Shown: positions 33,721 to 42,518 of the stretch, in pieces
Layout: each line of letters opens with the position of its first letter
Position numbering within the stretch: the stretch's first letter is position 1
The notes under the pieces: generated by a model
The model's input: the letters and a program-made list of their open reading frames with translations, nothing else
Told to the model about the DNA's origin: nothing
The model's database searches: none
Made by a program: the position numbers and the translations under genes
NCBI RefSeq assembly: GCF_000730285.1
Contig: NZ_CP007174.1
Coordinates: 2,232,001 to 2,296,000 of the forward strand
From: Candidatus Nitrososphaera evergladensis SR1
Lineage (GTDB): Archaea > Thermoproteota > Nitrososphaeria > Nitrososphaerales > Nitrososphaeraceae
Length of the DNA: 64,000 nt
Direction of reading: 5' to 3'

Positions 33721-34608
33721 ATGGCAGATATGACAATTAGAACCGTCAAGAAAATAGTAAACAGCGTCGCAACAATGGAAGGCGAAGGCTTTCTCGTCCA
33801 CAGGTCGTTTCCCACCAACGCATTGATGCAGTTTGACCCGTTCCTGCTCCTTGACGAGATGGGTCCAAAGGAGTACGGGCCGGGAGAGGCCAAGGGCGCG
33901 CCGGACCACCCCCACCGGGGCTTTGAGACTGTCACCTACATGCTTGAAGGAAAGTTTCAGCACAAGGACTCTAACGGCAACTCGGGCCGGCTTGGACCCG
34001 GCGACGTGCAGTGGATGACTGCAGGAGCAGGCGTGGTGCACTCGGAAATGCCGGAAGAAGAGTTCGCAGACGCAGGAGGGCGCCTGCACGGGTTCCAGCT
34101 GTGGGTCAACCTGCCAAAACGCGACAAGATGGCCAAGCCCCGCTACCAGGACATTTCTGCGTCAAAAATACCTGTCGCAAGTACAGAAGGTACAAGCGTG
34201 CGCGTCATAGCAGGTGAGGCGCTTGGCAAAAAGGCAGTTATTGATACGCACACGCCCATAGTGTACCTGCATTACACGTTAAAGCCGGGCGCCAGGGTCG
34301 AGCAGGAGGTGCCCCGCGACTATAACGTGTTTGCGTACGTGGTCGAAGGCGAGGGCGAATTTGGAGAGAAAGAAAAGAAGAAGAAGGCAAAGCGCGGCCA
34401 GATGGCGATATTTGAGCGCGACGGCGACAGCGTGTCGATAGCTGCTCCAAAGGACGCGGCGTCGGACCTGAGCGTGCTTTTGATAGGCGGAGTCCCGCTC
34501 GGCGAGCCAGTTGCCCGGTACGGGCCGTTTGTCATGAACACGCAGGACGAAATCTATCAGACCATAGAAGACTATCGTGAAGGGAGGTTTGGCAGGATCG
34601 GCGTTTAG
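33721..34608 (+). CDS. Pirin-family cupin protein
   Basis: A 295-residue two-cupin protein. The N-terminal metal site is DHPHRGFETVTY plus GVVHSEMP, giving the three histidines and the glutamate that bind iron in human pirin. Bacterial and human pirins act as quercetin dioxygenases or redox-sensing cofactors; the archaeal role is open. The TATA box spacing allows a leaderless start at ATG 33721 or ATG 33730. The gene overlaps the convergent patatin gene by four bases. Confidence 0.9.
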   Translation: MADMTIRTVKKIVNSVATMEGEGFLVHRSFPTNALMQFDPFLLLDEMGPKEYGPGEAKGAPDHPHRGFETVTYMLEGKFQHKDSNGNSGRLGPGDVQWMTAGAGVVHSEMPEEEFADAGGRLHGFQLWVNLPKRDKMAKPRYQDISASKIPVASTEGTSVRVIAGEALGKKAVIDTHTPIVYLHYTLKPGARVEQEVPRDYNVFAYVVEGEGEFGEKEKKKKAKRGQMAIFERDGDSVSIAAPKDAASDLSVLLIGGVPLGEPVARYGPFVMNTQDEIYQTIEDYREGRFGRIGV

Positions 34609-35687
34609 GCGGGGCGGGCCTTCTTCAAGGCCTGCTCGGCGTCCTGCTCGCCTTTCCGTATCAGTTTCCGTATAGTCGCTATTGAAAAGTCGGCATCTTC
34701 AAATATGAAAGGGATGTCCTCCTTGCGCTCAATTTTTACCACGTTTTCGATTATTGCGCCTCGCTCGCGGGCAACGCGGTGGTACTTTTTCTCTATCTCC
34801 AGGAACTTTTCCTTCTTGGCGTCGTCAAGCGGCATGTCGCTGATGAACTCGTACATGTCACGCAAGAGCTCCAGGTAGCGCTTGACCGCCTTTGACATCT
34901 TGATGTTGTGATCGGTCCTGTCGGTATACATGATGTCCCTTGCCCTGTGCAGCGAGTCCATCATGCTCTCAGGCAGCCTCTCCGCGTATTTCGGGAACAG
35001 GTTGACGATGTAGACGCGCTTGTCGTTTCTTGGCGAGACGTCTATCACCTCGCGCAGCGGCGTGTTGCTCATCATGCTTCCATCCCACAGGTAGCGGCCG
35101 TCTACCTTTGTCCACGATATGCCGTAAAACGGATAGCCGGCGCAGGCAATCAGGTGATCCGCAGACAGGCGCTCGCTATGGCTGTCAAACACCACAGATT
35201 CGCTCTTTTTTATGTCCGTGGCGGTGACTACCAGGCGCGGTATCGAGTTGTTTTTGTTGTCGGATGCAAGTTTTTCAAAGTCGATGTAGTTCTTTAGCGT
35301 GGATTTCAAGGGTTCCAGGTCGTACAGGTGCGTCGAGTTTGGCATAAAAGGCCACGCTGGCGCAAACATTTTCGCGTTTCCGTACGTGGCGCTGTACATC
35401 CACGCGGCCACGCTGCGCGCCTTGTCTGAAAGCGTAACAGGAGTCACGTACTCGGCGATGTGCAGCCAGAAATCCTCAAGGTCTTTTGCAGGTTGGCCGC
35501 TTTTTGAGCCGGCTATAATGCCGGCGTTGATGGCGCCAATCGACGTGCCGGCGACAATGTCGAATTTTATGCCGTGGCGTTCAAGCACCTTGTACACGCC
35601 GCATTCGTATGCGCCAAGCGAGCCCCCGCCCTGCATGACAAGAACGGTTTCAAACTGGATCTTGTGTATTCCTTCTTCACTTTTCAT
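34605..35687 (-). CDS. Patatin-like phospholipase
   Basis: A 360-residue soluble hydrolase. The oxyanion loop is GGGSLGAYECGV, the nucleophile serine is in GTSIGAINAG, and the catalytic aspartate is in DGSMMSNTPL. Patatins cut acyl ester bonds; archaeal membranes have ether lipids, so the natural substrate is unclear (perhaps polyhydroxyalkanoate or scavenged lipids). The C-terminal third is helical and charged. No signal peptide. It is tail-to-tail with pirin. Confidence 0.92.
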   Translation of the reverse strand: MKSEEGIHKIQFETVLVMQGGGSLGAYECGVYKVLERHGIKFDIVAGTSIGAINAGIIAGSKSGQPAKDLEDFWLHIAEYVTPVTLSDKARSVAAWMYSATYGNAKMFAPAWPFMPNSTHLYDLEPLKSTLKNYIDFEKLASDNKNNSIPRLVVTATDIKKSESVVFDSHSERLSADHLIACAGYPFYGISWTKVDGRYLWDGSMMSNTPLREVIDVSPRNDKRVYIVNLFPKYAERLPESMMDSLHRARDIMYTDRTDHNIKMSKAVKRYLELLRDMYEFISDMPLDDAKKEKFLEIEKKYHRVARERGAIIENVVKIERKEDIPFIFEDADFSIATIRKLIRKGEQDAEQALKKARPA

Positions 35688-35813
35688 GTGTGTATGCGGT
35701 GTATTAATTCGCGTTTTGCACTTTTAAGGGCTTGCGGCCTCTGTTCCAAGAAAAACCGACTATTGATGCCAAGGTGGACACAAGTATTATTACTTTAATC
35801 CGATACCGCGGGA

Positions 35814-36377
35814 TTGATTGTGAAAAGGCCAGTTCTTCTGATGATTATTGGTGCTGTTCTGATAACAGGAGGTGTGGCAATAGGTGGAGTAACAGGATGG
35901 CTCATAGAGAAGTCAATGCTTGCTGGCCTGCCGGATGTCGCAACCCAAAATACGTTAGGACCCGGTGAAAACATTACACGAACTATCATGGCCAAAACTG
36001 GCGAGTCGTTCACTGTCATCGCAAGAACTCCATCACCAAGTCATACAATTGCAACAATTGTTTATGGCCCTGATGGCAAAATCGTGCTTCAGTCTCAGGG
36101 ACAGGAAGCAAATCCAGTTTTAGCAATCAAAGACGGGCCTCATGTAGTTACAGTAAGAAATGAAGGGTCAGAGCCGGTCACTACAACACTTCTGGTTTTC
36201 AGAGTCGGAGTGTTTAGTGATAATAGCGTCGAGTTTAGCCCATTTCTCAAGCAGGTGTTTTCATTCTTGGGGTACATTGTTTTGGCAGGTGTTCTGGTTC
36301 TCGCAGGGATCATAGTTCTGATTATTGGAGCGGTCAAGTACTTTAGAGAGCGGAAAAGGCCAGCCGTCGGTGTTTGA
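35814..36377 (+). CDS. Membrane protein with extracytoplasmic beta domain
   Basis: A 187-residue protein with a membrane helix at each end: VLLMIIGAVLITGGVAIGG at about 7-28 and GYIVLAGVLVLAGIIVLIIGAV near 155-177. Between them is a domain of about 110 residues (ITRTIMAKTGESFTVIAR, TIATIVYGPDGKIVL, GPHVVTVRNEGSEP). The C-terminal tail is basic (KYFRERKRPAVGV). Starts TTG 35814 or GTG 35820 are both possible. No family is recognised. Base composition is AT-richer than the core genes on either side. Confidence 0.65.
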   Translation: MIVKRPVLLMIIGAVLITGGVAIGGVTGWLIEKSMLAGLPDVATQNTLGPGENITRTIMAKTGESFTVIARTPSPSHTIATIVYGPDGKIVLQSQGQEANPVLAIKDGPHVVTVRNEGSEPVTTTLLVFRVGVFSDNSVEFSPFLKQVFSFLGYIVLAGVLVLAGIIVLIIGAVKYFRERKRPAVGV

Positions 36378-36453
36378 ACGCCCGGGAATAGACTAACTTT
36401 ATCATCTCCTGAGAAAATCAGAAAAAGAACTGGCATGGTTAAGGGAAGGTCAT

Positions 36454-36659
36454 GTGACGGCGGGATTCCATGAGATCCTGATTGGGATAAAGCAATTGCT
36501 TGATGATCCAAAGTATGTCATGATTGATTTGATGATGCAAGCAAGGCGGAGGCTTTTCGCATAGCCCTGCGCGATCTGTGGCGTCAGGCCGAGGAGCAAA
36601 AAATCATGCAGAACCCACGAGCAAGGATTGTCGAGGCAGTAGAGGCCAAAGAGTACTAG
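36454..36659 (+). pseudogene. Possible broken small gene
   Basis: Two adjoining frames look protein-like but do not join. From GTG 36454 the frame reads TAGFHEILIGIKQLLDDPKY and stops at 36562-36564. In another frame, from 36531, DDASKAEAFRIALRDLWRQ runs to a stop at 36657-36659 but has no start codon of its own. One indel near 36528 would fuse them into a protein of about 70 residues. The 330-base gap around it (36378-36707) holds nothing else I can support. Confidence 0.35.
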
Positions 36660-36707
36660 CAGCAAGTTTGAGAGCGTCTTATTTTCTTGTTGCTACAGAG
36701 AGCTCGC

Positions 36708-39050
36708 CTAGTGGTCTTCGATGTCAATGTCGGCTCTTTTGCTGCCCGTCGCCGGCCTGTCAAGGTCTGCGCGCGACTTTCTTGCTGACTCGATTGCCTT
36801 TTTGCGCCTTGGCTGCAGCCATAGCACGTATATCGACCCTGCGAGGTAGACTGCAAGCAGCGCCACCTGCGCCACCACGGTCTCCAAGGTCGGGTGTATG
36901 CCAGTCATTGCTGCAAGGTTGATGTCAAGGCGCGGTATAGTCCCTATCAGGTGCGTGGTCTCTATCAGGCCTATTTCCTGGAACTCGCGAATCGCATTGC
37001 CCATGAACGCGATTGACATGTACGCGCCCACGCCCATAGTGAGCCCAAAGAGCACGCGCAGCGGGAGCTTTTTGCCCAGCTTGCGCACAAGAAACGTCAC
37101 GCCGATTATGATGCCAAGGCCTATTGCCAGGCCGGCGGCCACGTAAAACTCCATGTATTTTGCGTACGAAAGCATCGCCTGGTAAAACAGCACAGTCTCA
37201 AAGCCCTCTCGGTACACGGTAAAGAAGGAGAGCATGACAAAGACCATGACGCTTCCAGTTGTCGTCGCTTTCCACACCTTGGCCTTGACAAACTCGATCC
37301 ATTTCTTTGTCTCGACCTTGTTGAGTATCCAGAAGCTGACCCAGAACAGCACGGCCACAGCAGAGATGCCGGCCACCGCCTCTATGATGGAGGCGTTTGC
37401 GCCAGAGATCTCGATAAGGAACTGGGCGGCAAACCACGTGGCCGCAGTGCCGGCAAACGCAAGGACGATGCCGTAATAGACGTGCTTTTTAAAGCGCTCG
37501 TTCCTTGACGCTTCAAGATAAGTGAGGATGGCGCCAACAATGAGCGCAGACTCGAGCCCTTCGCGGAATATTATGGAAAACGACGTTGAAAACGCTATTG
37601 CCGGGGCAAGCGAGCCGGTTCCTGTCACCAGTCGCTCGGACTCGTCAAGGCCCTTTCTTATCTCTACCACCTTTGCCGCAACCTGCTCGTACGGAGCGCC
37701 TGCCTGCATTTGGTTGCGCAGTTCGGCAAACTTGATCTCCATTTCAAGCGTGAAATCAGGGTTTATCGGCCGTAGCGGGATCTCGATGTTTTCATAGCTG
37801 TCAAGGTAGGCCGAGCGCGACGCCTGGATAGCGCCCTGCGCATCGCCGTCGCGGTATATCTTTAGCGTTTCGTCAAGCTTGACCCTTATCTTGTCGATGT
37901 TCTGGCGCACCTCCTCCTTGGCAGTGTCGGCCGCGTCGCCCCGCTCCTTTATCGGGCCCTTGTATGCGCCAAAGCCCTGGCTCAGCTCGTCAATGCTGAC
38001 AAAAGAAGAGCCCGAGCCTGCTGCCTGAGCAGAATAGCCGGGGTCGTTCTTGAGCAGGCCCTCGGCGGTTTGCAGGTTGGCGAGGATGGCGTTTACGTGA
38101 TCTTGAATGGCCGAAGGCGCCTCGCGGGCCTGGATCTTTTCGCGCAGCTGCACCCTCATCTGCTGCTCTATCGTAGTCATCAGCTTGGCGTCATGCTTTT
38201 CAATCGGTGCCTCCAGAAACTCGAAATTGTCAAGGTACGCGGTTATCCCGTCCTGCTCGGCCTGCTTGTAGTTGCCGGCCTGCACCCCGCTTACCACCTT
38301 TGCCAAGAGATCGCGAATAGTTGTAAAGTACTGGGCATAGCCGCCCGAGCCCTCGCTTTCAGACAGGTTTTCTGCAAGGTCCCGCTCTATTGCGGCCTGG
38401 AGCTTGGCCACCGAGTCGACGTCGGCCTTTTGCGCCATTGCGGATTTCATGTCTGAAAAGAACGACTCGATCTCTTGCTGCCTTGACTCTTCCATCGAGC
38501 CGGACACCAACTGGTATTTTGCATATGCAGCGTCAACCAGGCCGCCTGCGCTCTGGTAGTCTTGCTGCCTGTAGGACTGCACCGCGTCGCGCAAGAGAAA
38601 CGCCGACACCTGCGACACTGCATCCTCGTCAGAAGCCCTGCCTGTTTTTGCGGCAAGTGAATCAAGCAGAACACCTATCTGCGATGCCTGCCCCTTTGCC
38701 TGCTCTGCCGAAAGTGTGCCGTCCTTTATCTGAAAAGCATAGTCGGTCAGCGCGGACTCGAGCTTTCCTGTAGAGCCGGCGTCAAGCGCGCTCAGCTGCG
38801 CTTTGACGGATGGAAATACGGTGGTATGAGAGATAAATGCGTGAGAAAAGGCGCCGTCCCTGTCGCCGGATTGCAGGAGGTTTTCTGCGAGGTTGACCTG
38901 CGTCCTGATGCGCTCCAGATTGACCAAGACGACCATCGCTGTAGCGTCAGAATTGCTGCCAGCAGTCTGCGCAAGGGCAGGCCGTACGGCTGCAGCTACA
39001 ATAAGCAGAGCGAGCAATGCAGAGACAACGACGAAATTCTTGGTTTCCAT
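36708..39050 (-). CDS. FTR1-family iron permease with large repeat-built ectodomain
   Basis: A 780-residue protein. A signal peptide (to about residue 28, VRPALAQ) leads to an extracytoplasmic part of about 460 residues, then seven membrane helices. Two iron-permease motifs are present: REGLE at about 496 (IIFREGLESALIVG) and REGFE further on (FFTVYREGFETVLFY). The ectodomain shows four related helical units that each start with GD/NY..A and AY..f (near residues 61, 162, 258 and 401). It should import iron and its ectodomain may capture it. A DtxR-like palindrome lies at its predicted transcription start. Confidence 0.93.
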   Translation of the reverse strand: METKNFVVVSALLALLIVAAAVRPALAQTAGSNSDATAMVVLVNLERIRTQVNLAENLLQSGDRDGAFSHAFISHTTVFPSVKAQLSALDAGSTGKLESALTDYAFQIKDGTLSAEQAKGQASQIGVLLDSLAAKTGRASDEDAVSQVSAFLLRDAVQSYRQQDYQSAGGLVDAAYAKYQLVSGSMEESRQQEIESFFSDMKSAMAQKADVDSVAKLQAAIERDLAENLSESEGSGGYAQYFTTIRDLLAKVVSGVQAGNYKQAEQDGITAYLDNFEFLEAPIEKHDAKLMTTIEQQMRVQLREKIQAREAPSAIQDHVNAILANLQTAEGLLKNDPGYSAQAAGSGSSFVSIDELSQGFGAYKGPIKERGDAADTAKEEVRQNIDKIRVKLDETLKIYRDGDAQGAIQASRSAYLDSYENIEIPLRPINPDFTLEMEIKFAELRNQMQAGAPYEQVAAKVVEIRKGLDESERLVTGTGSLAPAIAFSTSFSIIFREGLESALIVGAILTYLEASRNERFKKHVYYGIVLAFAGTAATWFAAQFLIEISGANASIIEAVAGISAVAVLFWVSFWILNKVETKKWIEFVKAKVWKATTTGSVMVFVMLSFFTVYREGFETVLFYQAMLSYAKYMEFYVAAGLAIGLGIIIGVTFLVRKLGKKLPLRVLFGLTMGVGAYMSIAFMGNAIREFQEIGLIETTHLIGTIPRLDINLAAMTGIHPTLETVVAQVALLAVYLAGSIYVLWLQPRRKKAIESARKSRADLDRPATGSKRADIDIEDH

Positions 39051-39108
39051 TGTATTACCAACCATCAACTACTGCTGCAGCCATCGCGCGTCAACGACAT
39101 CACAATTA

Positions 39109-39122
39109 TTAGGCTTACCTAA
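39109..39122 (-). promoter_or_regulatory. DtxR-like operator of the iron permease gene
   Basis: TTAGGCTTACCTAA is an inverted repeat of TTAGG and CCTAA around four bases. TTAGG/CCTAA arms are those of DtxR/IdeR metal-repressor sites, though the spacing here is shorter than in the classic 19-base site. It covers the position about 25 bases downstream of the TATA box, so a bound repressor would block initiation. Confidence 0.55.
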
Positions 39123-39130
39123 TTCATCAC

Positions 39131-39140
39131 TATATTTAAA
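39131..39140 (-). promoter_or_regulatory. TATA box of the iron permease gene
   Basis: Read on the minus strand this is TTTAAATATA, a near-consensus archaeal TATA box, giving a start near 39110 and a leader of about 60 bases. Confidence 0.65.
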
Positions 39141-39271
39141 CCATCTTTGCGGGTACTGTTAACTTGTCGTTTGCCAAATGGATATTTGAAACACAAGTCT
39201 AGCCGATGCCAAATTACCAGTACCCTAATTAAATACATTATATTAACATCTAATGCATCTTTTTTATAGAT

Positions 39272-40252
39272 ATGAAACCATTATATCTTTTAATAATTCT
39301 GGCAGTGTCAGCATCTTTCATCAGCGGTATTGGTTTTGCCATGTTAATGTCATCATCTTACATATCAAATGAACCACCAAACCATGTTGTTATGGCTGAT
39401 CAAATTGATAATAACACGTTCATCCCTCAAGATAACGGTACTGTTTTTGCAGCTGTCAACCCGAATACAAACCGGATCTATGTAGCAAATGAAGTCAGCC
39501 ATACTGTATCTGTCGTAGATGGAAACAACAACAAAAAGATTGCAAGCATACCGGTTGGCGCATATCCAAAAATAGCTGTCAACCCAGTCACAAACCGAAT
39601 CTATGTTACAGAACAACATATGGTTAACAACATACAACAAAATGGTACAATATCTGTCATAGATGGAAACAATAACTACACAAAGATTGCAAGCATAGAG
39701 GTTGACGTGAATCCTTCTGGAATAGCTGTCAACCCGAATACAAACAAGATCTATGTGACACACCACCATATTGAAATAAATGGCAAACGGCAAAATGGTA
39801 CAGTAACTGTAATAGACGGAAATGATAACACAAAGATTGCAACCATACAGGTTGGCGAAAATCCTTTTGGAATAGCCGTTAACCCGAATACAAACCGAAT
39901 CTATGTTACTAACTATATAGATGGCACCGTCTCTGTGATTGATGGTAATAGTAACAAAGTCATAGGCAAGCCAATCAAATTAGATTTTGGTGCTGAAGGA
40001 ATAGCAGTTAATCCTCTTGCAAATAAGATCTATGTCGCTAATGGAATAACTGCCACCATATATGTCATAGATGGTGGTGATACTGGAAGCAAAGTGGATG
40101 AGATTCGGAAACTATTTGCCTGGAACGTAGCTGTCAATCCAGTCACAAACAAGATCTATGTGCCAAGCTATTTCTTTAACAATCTTTCAGTAGTAGACGG
40201 CAAGTATGATAACGTAATGACAGTTATTCCAATAGGAATGTATCCTGACTAA
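39272..40252 (+). CDS. Exported YVTN/YncE-type beta-propeller
   Basis: A 326-residue exported protein. A hydrophobic N-terminus (LYLLIILAVSASFISGIGFAM) is followed by about six repeats of roughly 45 residues, each with a core like AVNPNTNRIYVTN then G(T/N)VSVIDG and I..I.VG. These are YVTN propeller blades, also found in archaeal surface-layer proteins. Coding bias is markedly more A+T than the core genes, with AAT, AAA and ATA common, so horizontal gain is likely. The number of blades is odd for a closed propeller, which may need another chain. Confidence 0.88.
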   Translation: MKPLYLLIILAVSASFISGIGFAMLMSSSYISNEPPNHVVMADQIDNNTFIPQDNGTVFAAVNPNTNRIYVANEVSHTVSVVDGNNNKKIASIPVGAYPKIAVNPVTNRIYVTEQHMVNNIQQNGTISVIDGNNNYTKIASIEVDVNPSGIAVNPNTNKIYVTHHHIEINGKRQNGTVTVIDGNDNTKIATIQVGENPFGIAVNPNTNRIYVTNYIDGTVSVIDGNSNKVIGKPIKLDFGAEGIAVNPLANKIYVANGITATIYVIDGGDTGSKVDEIRKLFAWNVAVNPVTNKIYVPSYFFNNLSVVDGKYDNVMTVIPIGMYPD

Positions 40253-40253
40253 G

Positions 40254-40379
40254 ATGATCGAAGAGCGTAGAGTAAATGCAGAAGAAAGGGACACTCGTAT
40301 TTTTGCAGCAAAAGCCTGTAATCGACTAAAGAACATACTTTGGACTTTTGACGGTCAGTATATTGTGGTATACACTTGA
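40254..40379 (+). CDS. Small ORF of 41 residues after the propeller gene
   Basis: An ATG two bases after the propeller stop opens MIEERRVNAEERDTRIFAAK and ends in WTFDGQYIVVYT. The amphipathic helix and strand look like a real small protein or the end of a larger one, but the frame is short and no family is recognised. The stretch from here to 40516 shows no other gene. Confidence 0.35.
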   Translation: MIEERRVNAEERDTRIFAAKACNRLKNILWTFDGQYIVVYT

Positions 40380-40465
40380 ACTTACAAGTCATCCAACGAA
40401 AGTGTCACCGCCAAGAAAAACGCGACCGATCTGACGATACAAGTTAGTTATACCAGTGCTTCTTT

Positions 40466-40500
40466 GTGAGTAAAAAAGCGAGAGAAAGAGAAAAGGAGAA
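40466..40500 (-). terminator. Pyrimidine-rich terminator after rps7
   Basis: On the minus strand, beyond the rps7 stop, the bases are CTTTCTCC, then TTTTCTCTTTCTCTC and a TTTTTT run. Such T-rich stretches end archaeal transcripts. Confidence 0.5.
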
Positions 40501-40516
40501 AGATTTGCAGAGGCTT

Positions 40517-41122
40517 TTAACGGGAAGCCATCGCAATTCTTTCTTGCTCGTTCTTTTTCTTGACGGCGTGGCTGGCCATGTCGTTGTTTGAGGCCAGAAT
40601 TATCTCTTTTGCCAGCGCCTCTTCAATCGTCTGCGGGTTTCCGTACGTGGATTCCCTGACGCCCTCTGCGATGAAGCGGAGCGCAAGGTCGACCCTGCGA
40701 AGCGGCGCAACATCTACCGACACGTGGTAGACCACACCACCGTACACGATGCGGGTCGTGTCCTCGTTTGGAGACGAGTTCTCGATAGCGCGAACGAGAA
40801 GTTCCACGGGGTTCTTGCCCGTTTCAAGGTAGATGATGTCAAAGGCGGTGCGGACCATGTTGAGGGCGCGAGCCTTTTTGCCTCCCATCCTGCCCGTGTT
40901 CTTGGCGTATTTCTTGCCAAAGTGCATCATCTTGTTTGCAAGCCTCTCGACAATGTTGACGTCGGCCTTTTTCAGGCGCTGGTGCTCGTGCCTTCCAAAG
41001 GTGTTCGGAAGGACTGCAGGCTTTAGCGAAATTGCCGTCTTTAGGCCGGGGTCGTTTATCTCGATCTCCTTGGTCTCCCACTTGTTGAAAAGCGTGATAG
41101 TTACCTGCTCTTTTCCACTCAT
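40517..41122 (-). CDS. rps7: 30S ribosomal protein S7
   Basis: A 201-residue S7 (uS7), longer than bacterial S7 as usual in archaea. Core stretches include [44 protein letters not shown] and [21 protein letters not shown]. It binds the 3' domain of 16S rRNA and starts assembly of the small-subunit head. It starts four bases before the rps12 stop, so translation is coupled in a nusA-rps12-rps7 operon. Confidence 0.97.
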   Translation of the reverse strand: MSGKEQVTITLFNKWETKEIEINDPGLKTAISLKPAVLPNTFGRHEHQRLKKADVNIVERLANKMMHFGKKYAKNTGRMGGKKARALNMVRTAFDIIYLETGKNPVELLVRAIENSSPNEDTTRIVYGGVVYHVSVDVAPLRRVDLALRFIAEGVRESTYGNPQTIEEALAKEIILASNNDMASHAVKKKNEQERIAMASR

Positions 41123-41556
41123 CTTCTTGGCTTCTCCTTTCTTCCGTATACAAGCTCTTTAAGGGAAACGCCGTTTACCTTGAACACCTGCCACCTGACA
41201 CCGGGGATGTCGCCCATTGCGCCACCCATGGAACCACCGATGCCCTCAACCATGACCTCGTCGTGCTCGTCGACAAAGTTGAGAGCGCCGTCCCTTGGGA
41301 GGAAGGCGGTGACGGACTTGCCGTTCTTTATCAGCTGCACCCTGACGCACTTGCGCACGGCAGAGTTTGGCTGCTTTGACTCGATGCCTACTTTTTCCAG
41401 CACAATGCCCCTTGCCTGCGGCGCGCCCTCTAGAGGGTTTGCCTTCTTGTCAAGCATAAGCATACGTCTCTTGTAATACTTGTCTGCCCACCTGCCGCGG
41501 CTCTTTTTCGTTCTGAGCACGCCGCCGGCAAACAATCCTAGTGGAGATTTACCCAT
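41119..41556 (-). CDS. rps12: 30S ribosomal protein S12
   Basis: A 145-residue S12 (uS12). It sits at the decoding centre and contacts the codon-anticodon helix. Diagnostic stretches are [18 protein letters not shown] and [21 protein letters not shown], with the conserved lysine and PNSA loop. The neighbours rps7 downstream and nusA upstream are the usual archaeal order. It overlaps nusA by eight bases. Length is normal for archaea. Confidence 0.97.
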   Translation of the reverse strand: MGKSPLGLFAGGVLRTKKSRGRWADKYYKRRMLMLDKKANPLEGAPQARGIVLEKVGIESKQPNSAVRKCVRVQLIKNGKSVTAFLPRDGALNFVDEHDEVMVEGIGGSMGGAMGDIPGVRWQVFKVNGVSLKELVYGRKEKPRR

Positions 41557-42034
41557 TATTCATATTCACCCTGTTGTTTGTCGTTATCTGCTGTTCAGGA
41601 CTTACGATCAGGACACTGGATATATTGAAGTATCGCTTTGCCAAAAGCCTGGCCTTCTCGGCGTTTCTGCCTTCCCGGCCGACCACTGCGCCCTTTTTCT
41701 TGGCGTCGACGGTGACTACGGCCTGCTTGCTTCCATCCATCCTTTCGGATATGCGCACGTCTGACACCATGTCGGCGTTGAGCATGTTGCGGATGAACTC
41801 GGCAGGGTCTTCAGAGAACTCGACGAGCTCGACCTTGCGGCCCACGACCTGCTGCAGCTGCTTTATGGTGGCGCCACCCTTGCCGATGGCAAGGCCCATC
41901 TGGCCCTTGTTCACGACAAATATGACGCGGTCCATCTTGTCGTCAACTATGCAGTCGCGCGCCGACGCGCTTGTCACGCTTCCAAAAAGCGATATCAAGC
42001 GCAGCTCGTCAGAGGTCAGCTTTATCTCCGTCAT
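41549..42034 (-). CDS. nusA: Archaeal NusA-like RNA-binding factor
   Basis: A 161-residue protein made of two KH domains: [25 protein letters not shown] at about 47-75 and [32 protein letters not shown] at about 105-135. It lacks the N-terminal domain and S1 domain of bacterial NusA, as is normal in archaea. It is thought to bind nascent or ribosomal RNA and act in transcription termination. It opens the nusA-rps12-rps7 operon. Confidence 0.94.
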   Translation of the reverse strand: MTEIKLTSDELRLISLFGSVTSASARDCIVDDKMDRVIFVVNKGQMGLAIGKGGATIKQLQQVVGRKVELVEFSEDPAEFIRNMLNADMVSDVRISERMDGSKQAVVTVDAKKKGAVVGREGRNAEKARLLAKRYFNISSVLIVSPEQQITTNNRVNMNNG

Positions 42035-42116
42035 ATTCAGATTGTCCCTCTAGCGTAGAGCCTTTTTCCTTCTTCAGCAGCAGACGACAAATACAATTTG
42101 AGCACTGTCCCGAAGT

Positions 42117-42127
42117 TCAATTTAAGT
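42117..42127 (-). promoter_or_regulatory. TATA box of the nusA-rps12-rps7 operon
   Basis: The minus strand reads GACTTAAATTG about 85 bases before the nusA start. With the T-rich stretch at 42178-42196 this separates the operon from rpl30e. Confidence 0.4.
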
Positions 42128-42177
42128 CTTGGCGCCTCGTGGTAGAACAAAAGTAGTGATGATGAAAAGATACGAGG

Positions 42178-42196
42178 AGGAGAGAAAAAAGAGAGA
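42178..42196 (-). terminator. T-rich terminator after rpl30e
   Basis: Directly after the rpl30e stop the minus strand reads GTGATCTCTCTTTTTTCTC, a pyrimidine-rich tract with a T6 run. Confidence 0.45.
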
Positions 42197-42511
42197 TCAC
42201 TTGCCCTTCTTTTCTTCGTCAGCCATCACGGCCTTGACTTCGGCGTCGGTTGCGCCCTTGATGGCAATTGCCGTTATGCGGAAGGGCTTGTTGCAGAGCT
42301 TGCCCAGCTGCACCGAGTTGCCGTCAAACTCGTAGATGGCAACTCCGGCAGACTTGGCCTGCTCGTCAAGTTTTGCCCTGTCGCCTGCGTCAAGCGACTT
42401 TGAAACAATCACCAGTTTTGAGCTCTTGGCCGACTGGAGGACTTCTTTTACCCCACTCTTGTACTTGTTGGCCGCTACTGCGTCTTTGATCACTTTATCT
42501 ATTGTCTTCAT
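42197..42511 (-). CDS. rpl30e: Ribosomal protein L30e
   Basis: A 104-residue L30e/L7Ae-superfamily protein. KYKSGVKEVLQSAKSSKLVIVSKSLD and VQLGKLCNKPFRITAIAI fit the fold and the kink-turn RNA-binding face. It lies just downstream of rpoA and is followed by nusA, the standard archaeal rpoA-rpl30e-nusA-rps12-rps7 order. The last residues are lysine and glutamate rich. Confidence 0.95.
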   Translation of the reverse strand: MKTIDKVIKDAVAANKYKSGVKEVLQSAKSSKLVIVSKSLDAGDRAKLDEQAKSAGVAIYEFDGNSVQLGKLCNKPFRITAIAIKGATDAEVKAVMADEEKKGK

Positions 42512-42518
42512 TATTATT

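Noticed and set aside
42150-42170. A GTGATGA box near the nusA promoter, considered as part of a C/D box guide RNA
   Set aside because: No D box CTGA at a suitable distance and no closing stem.
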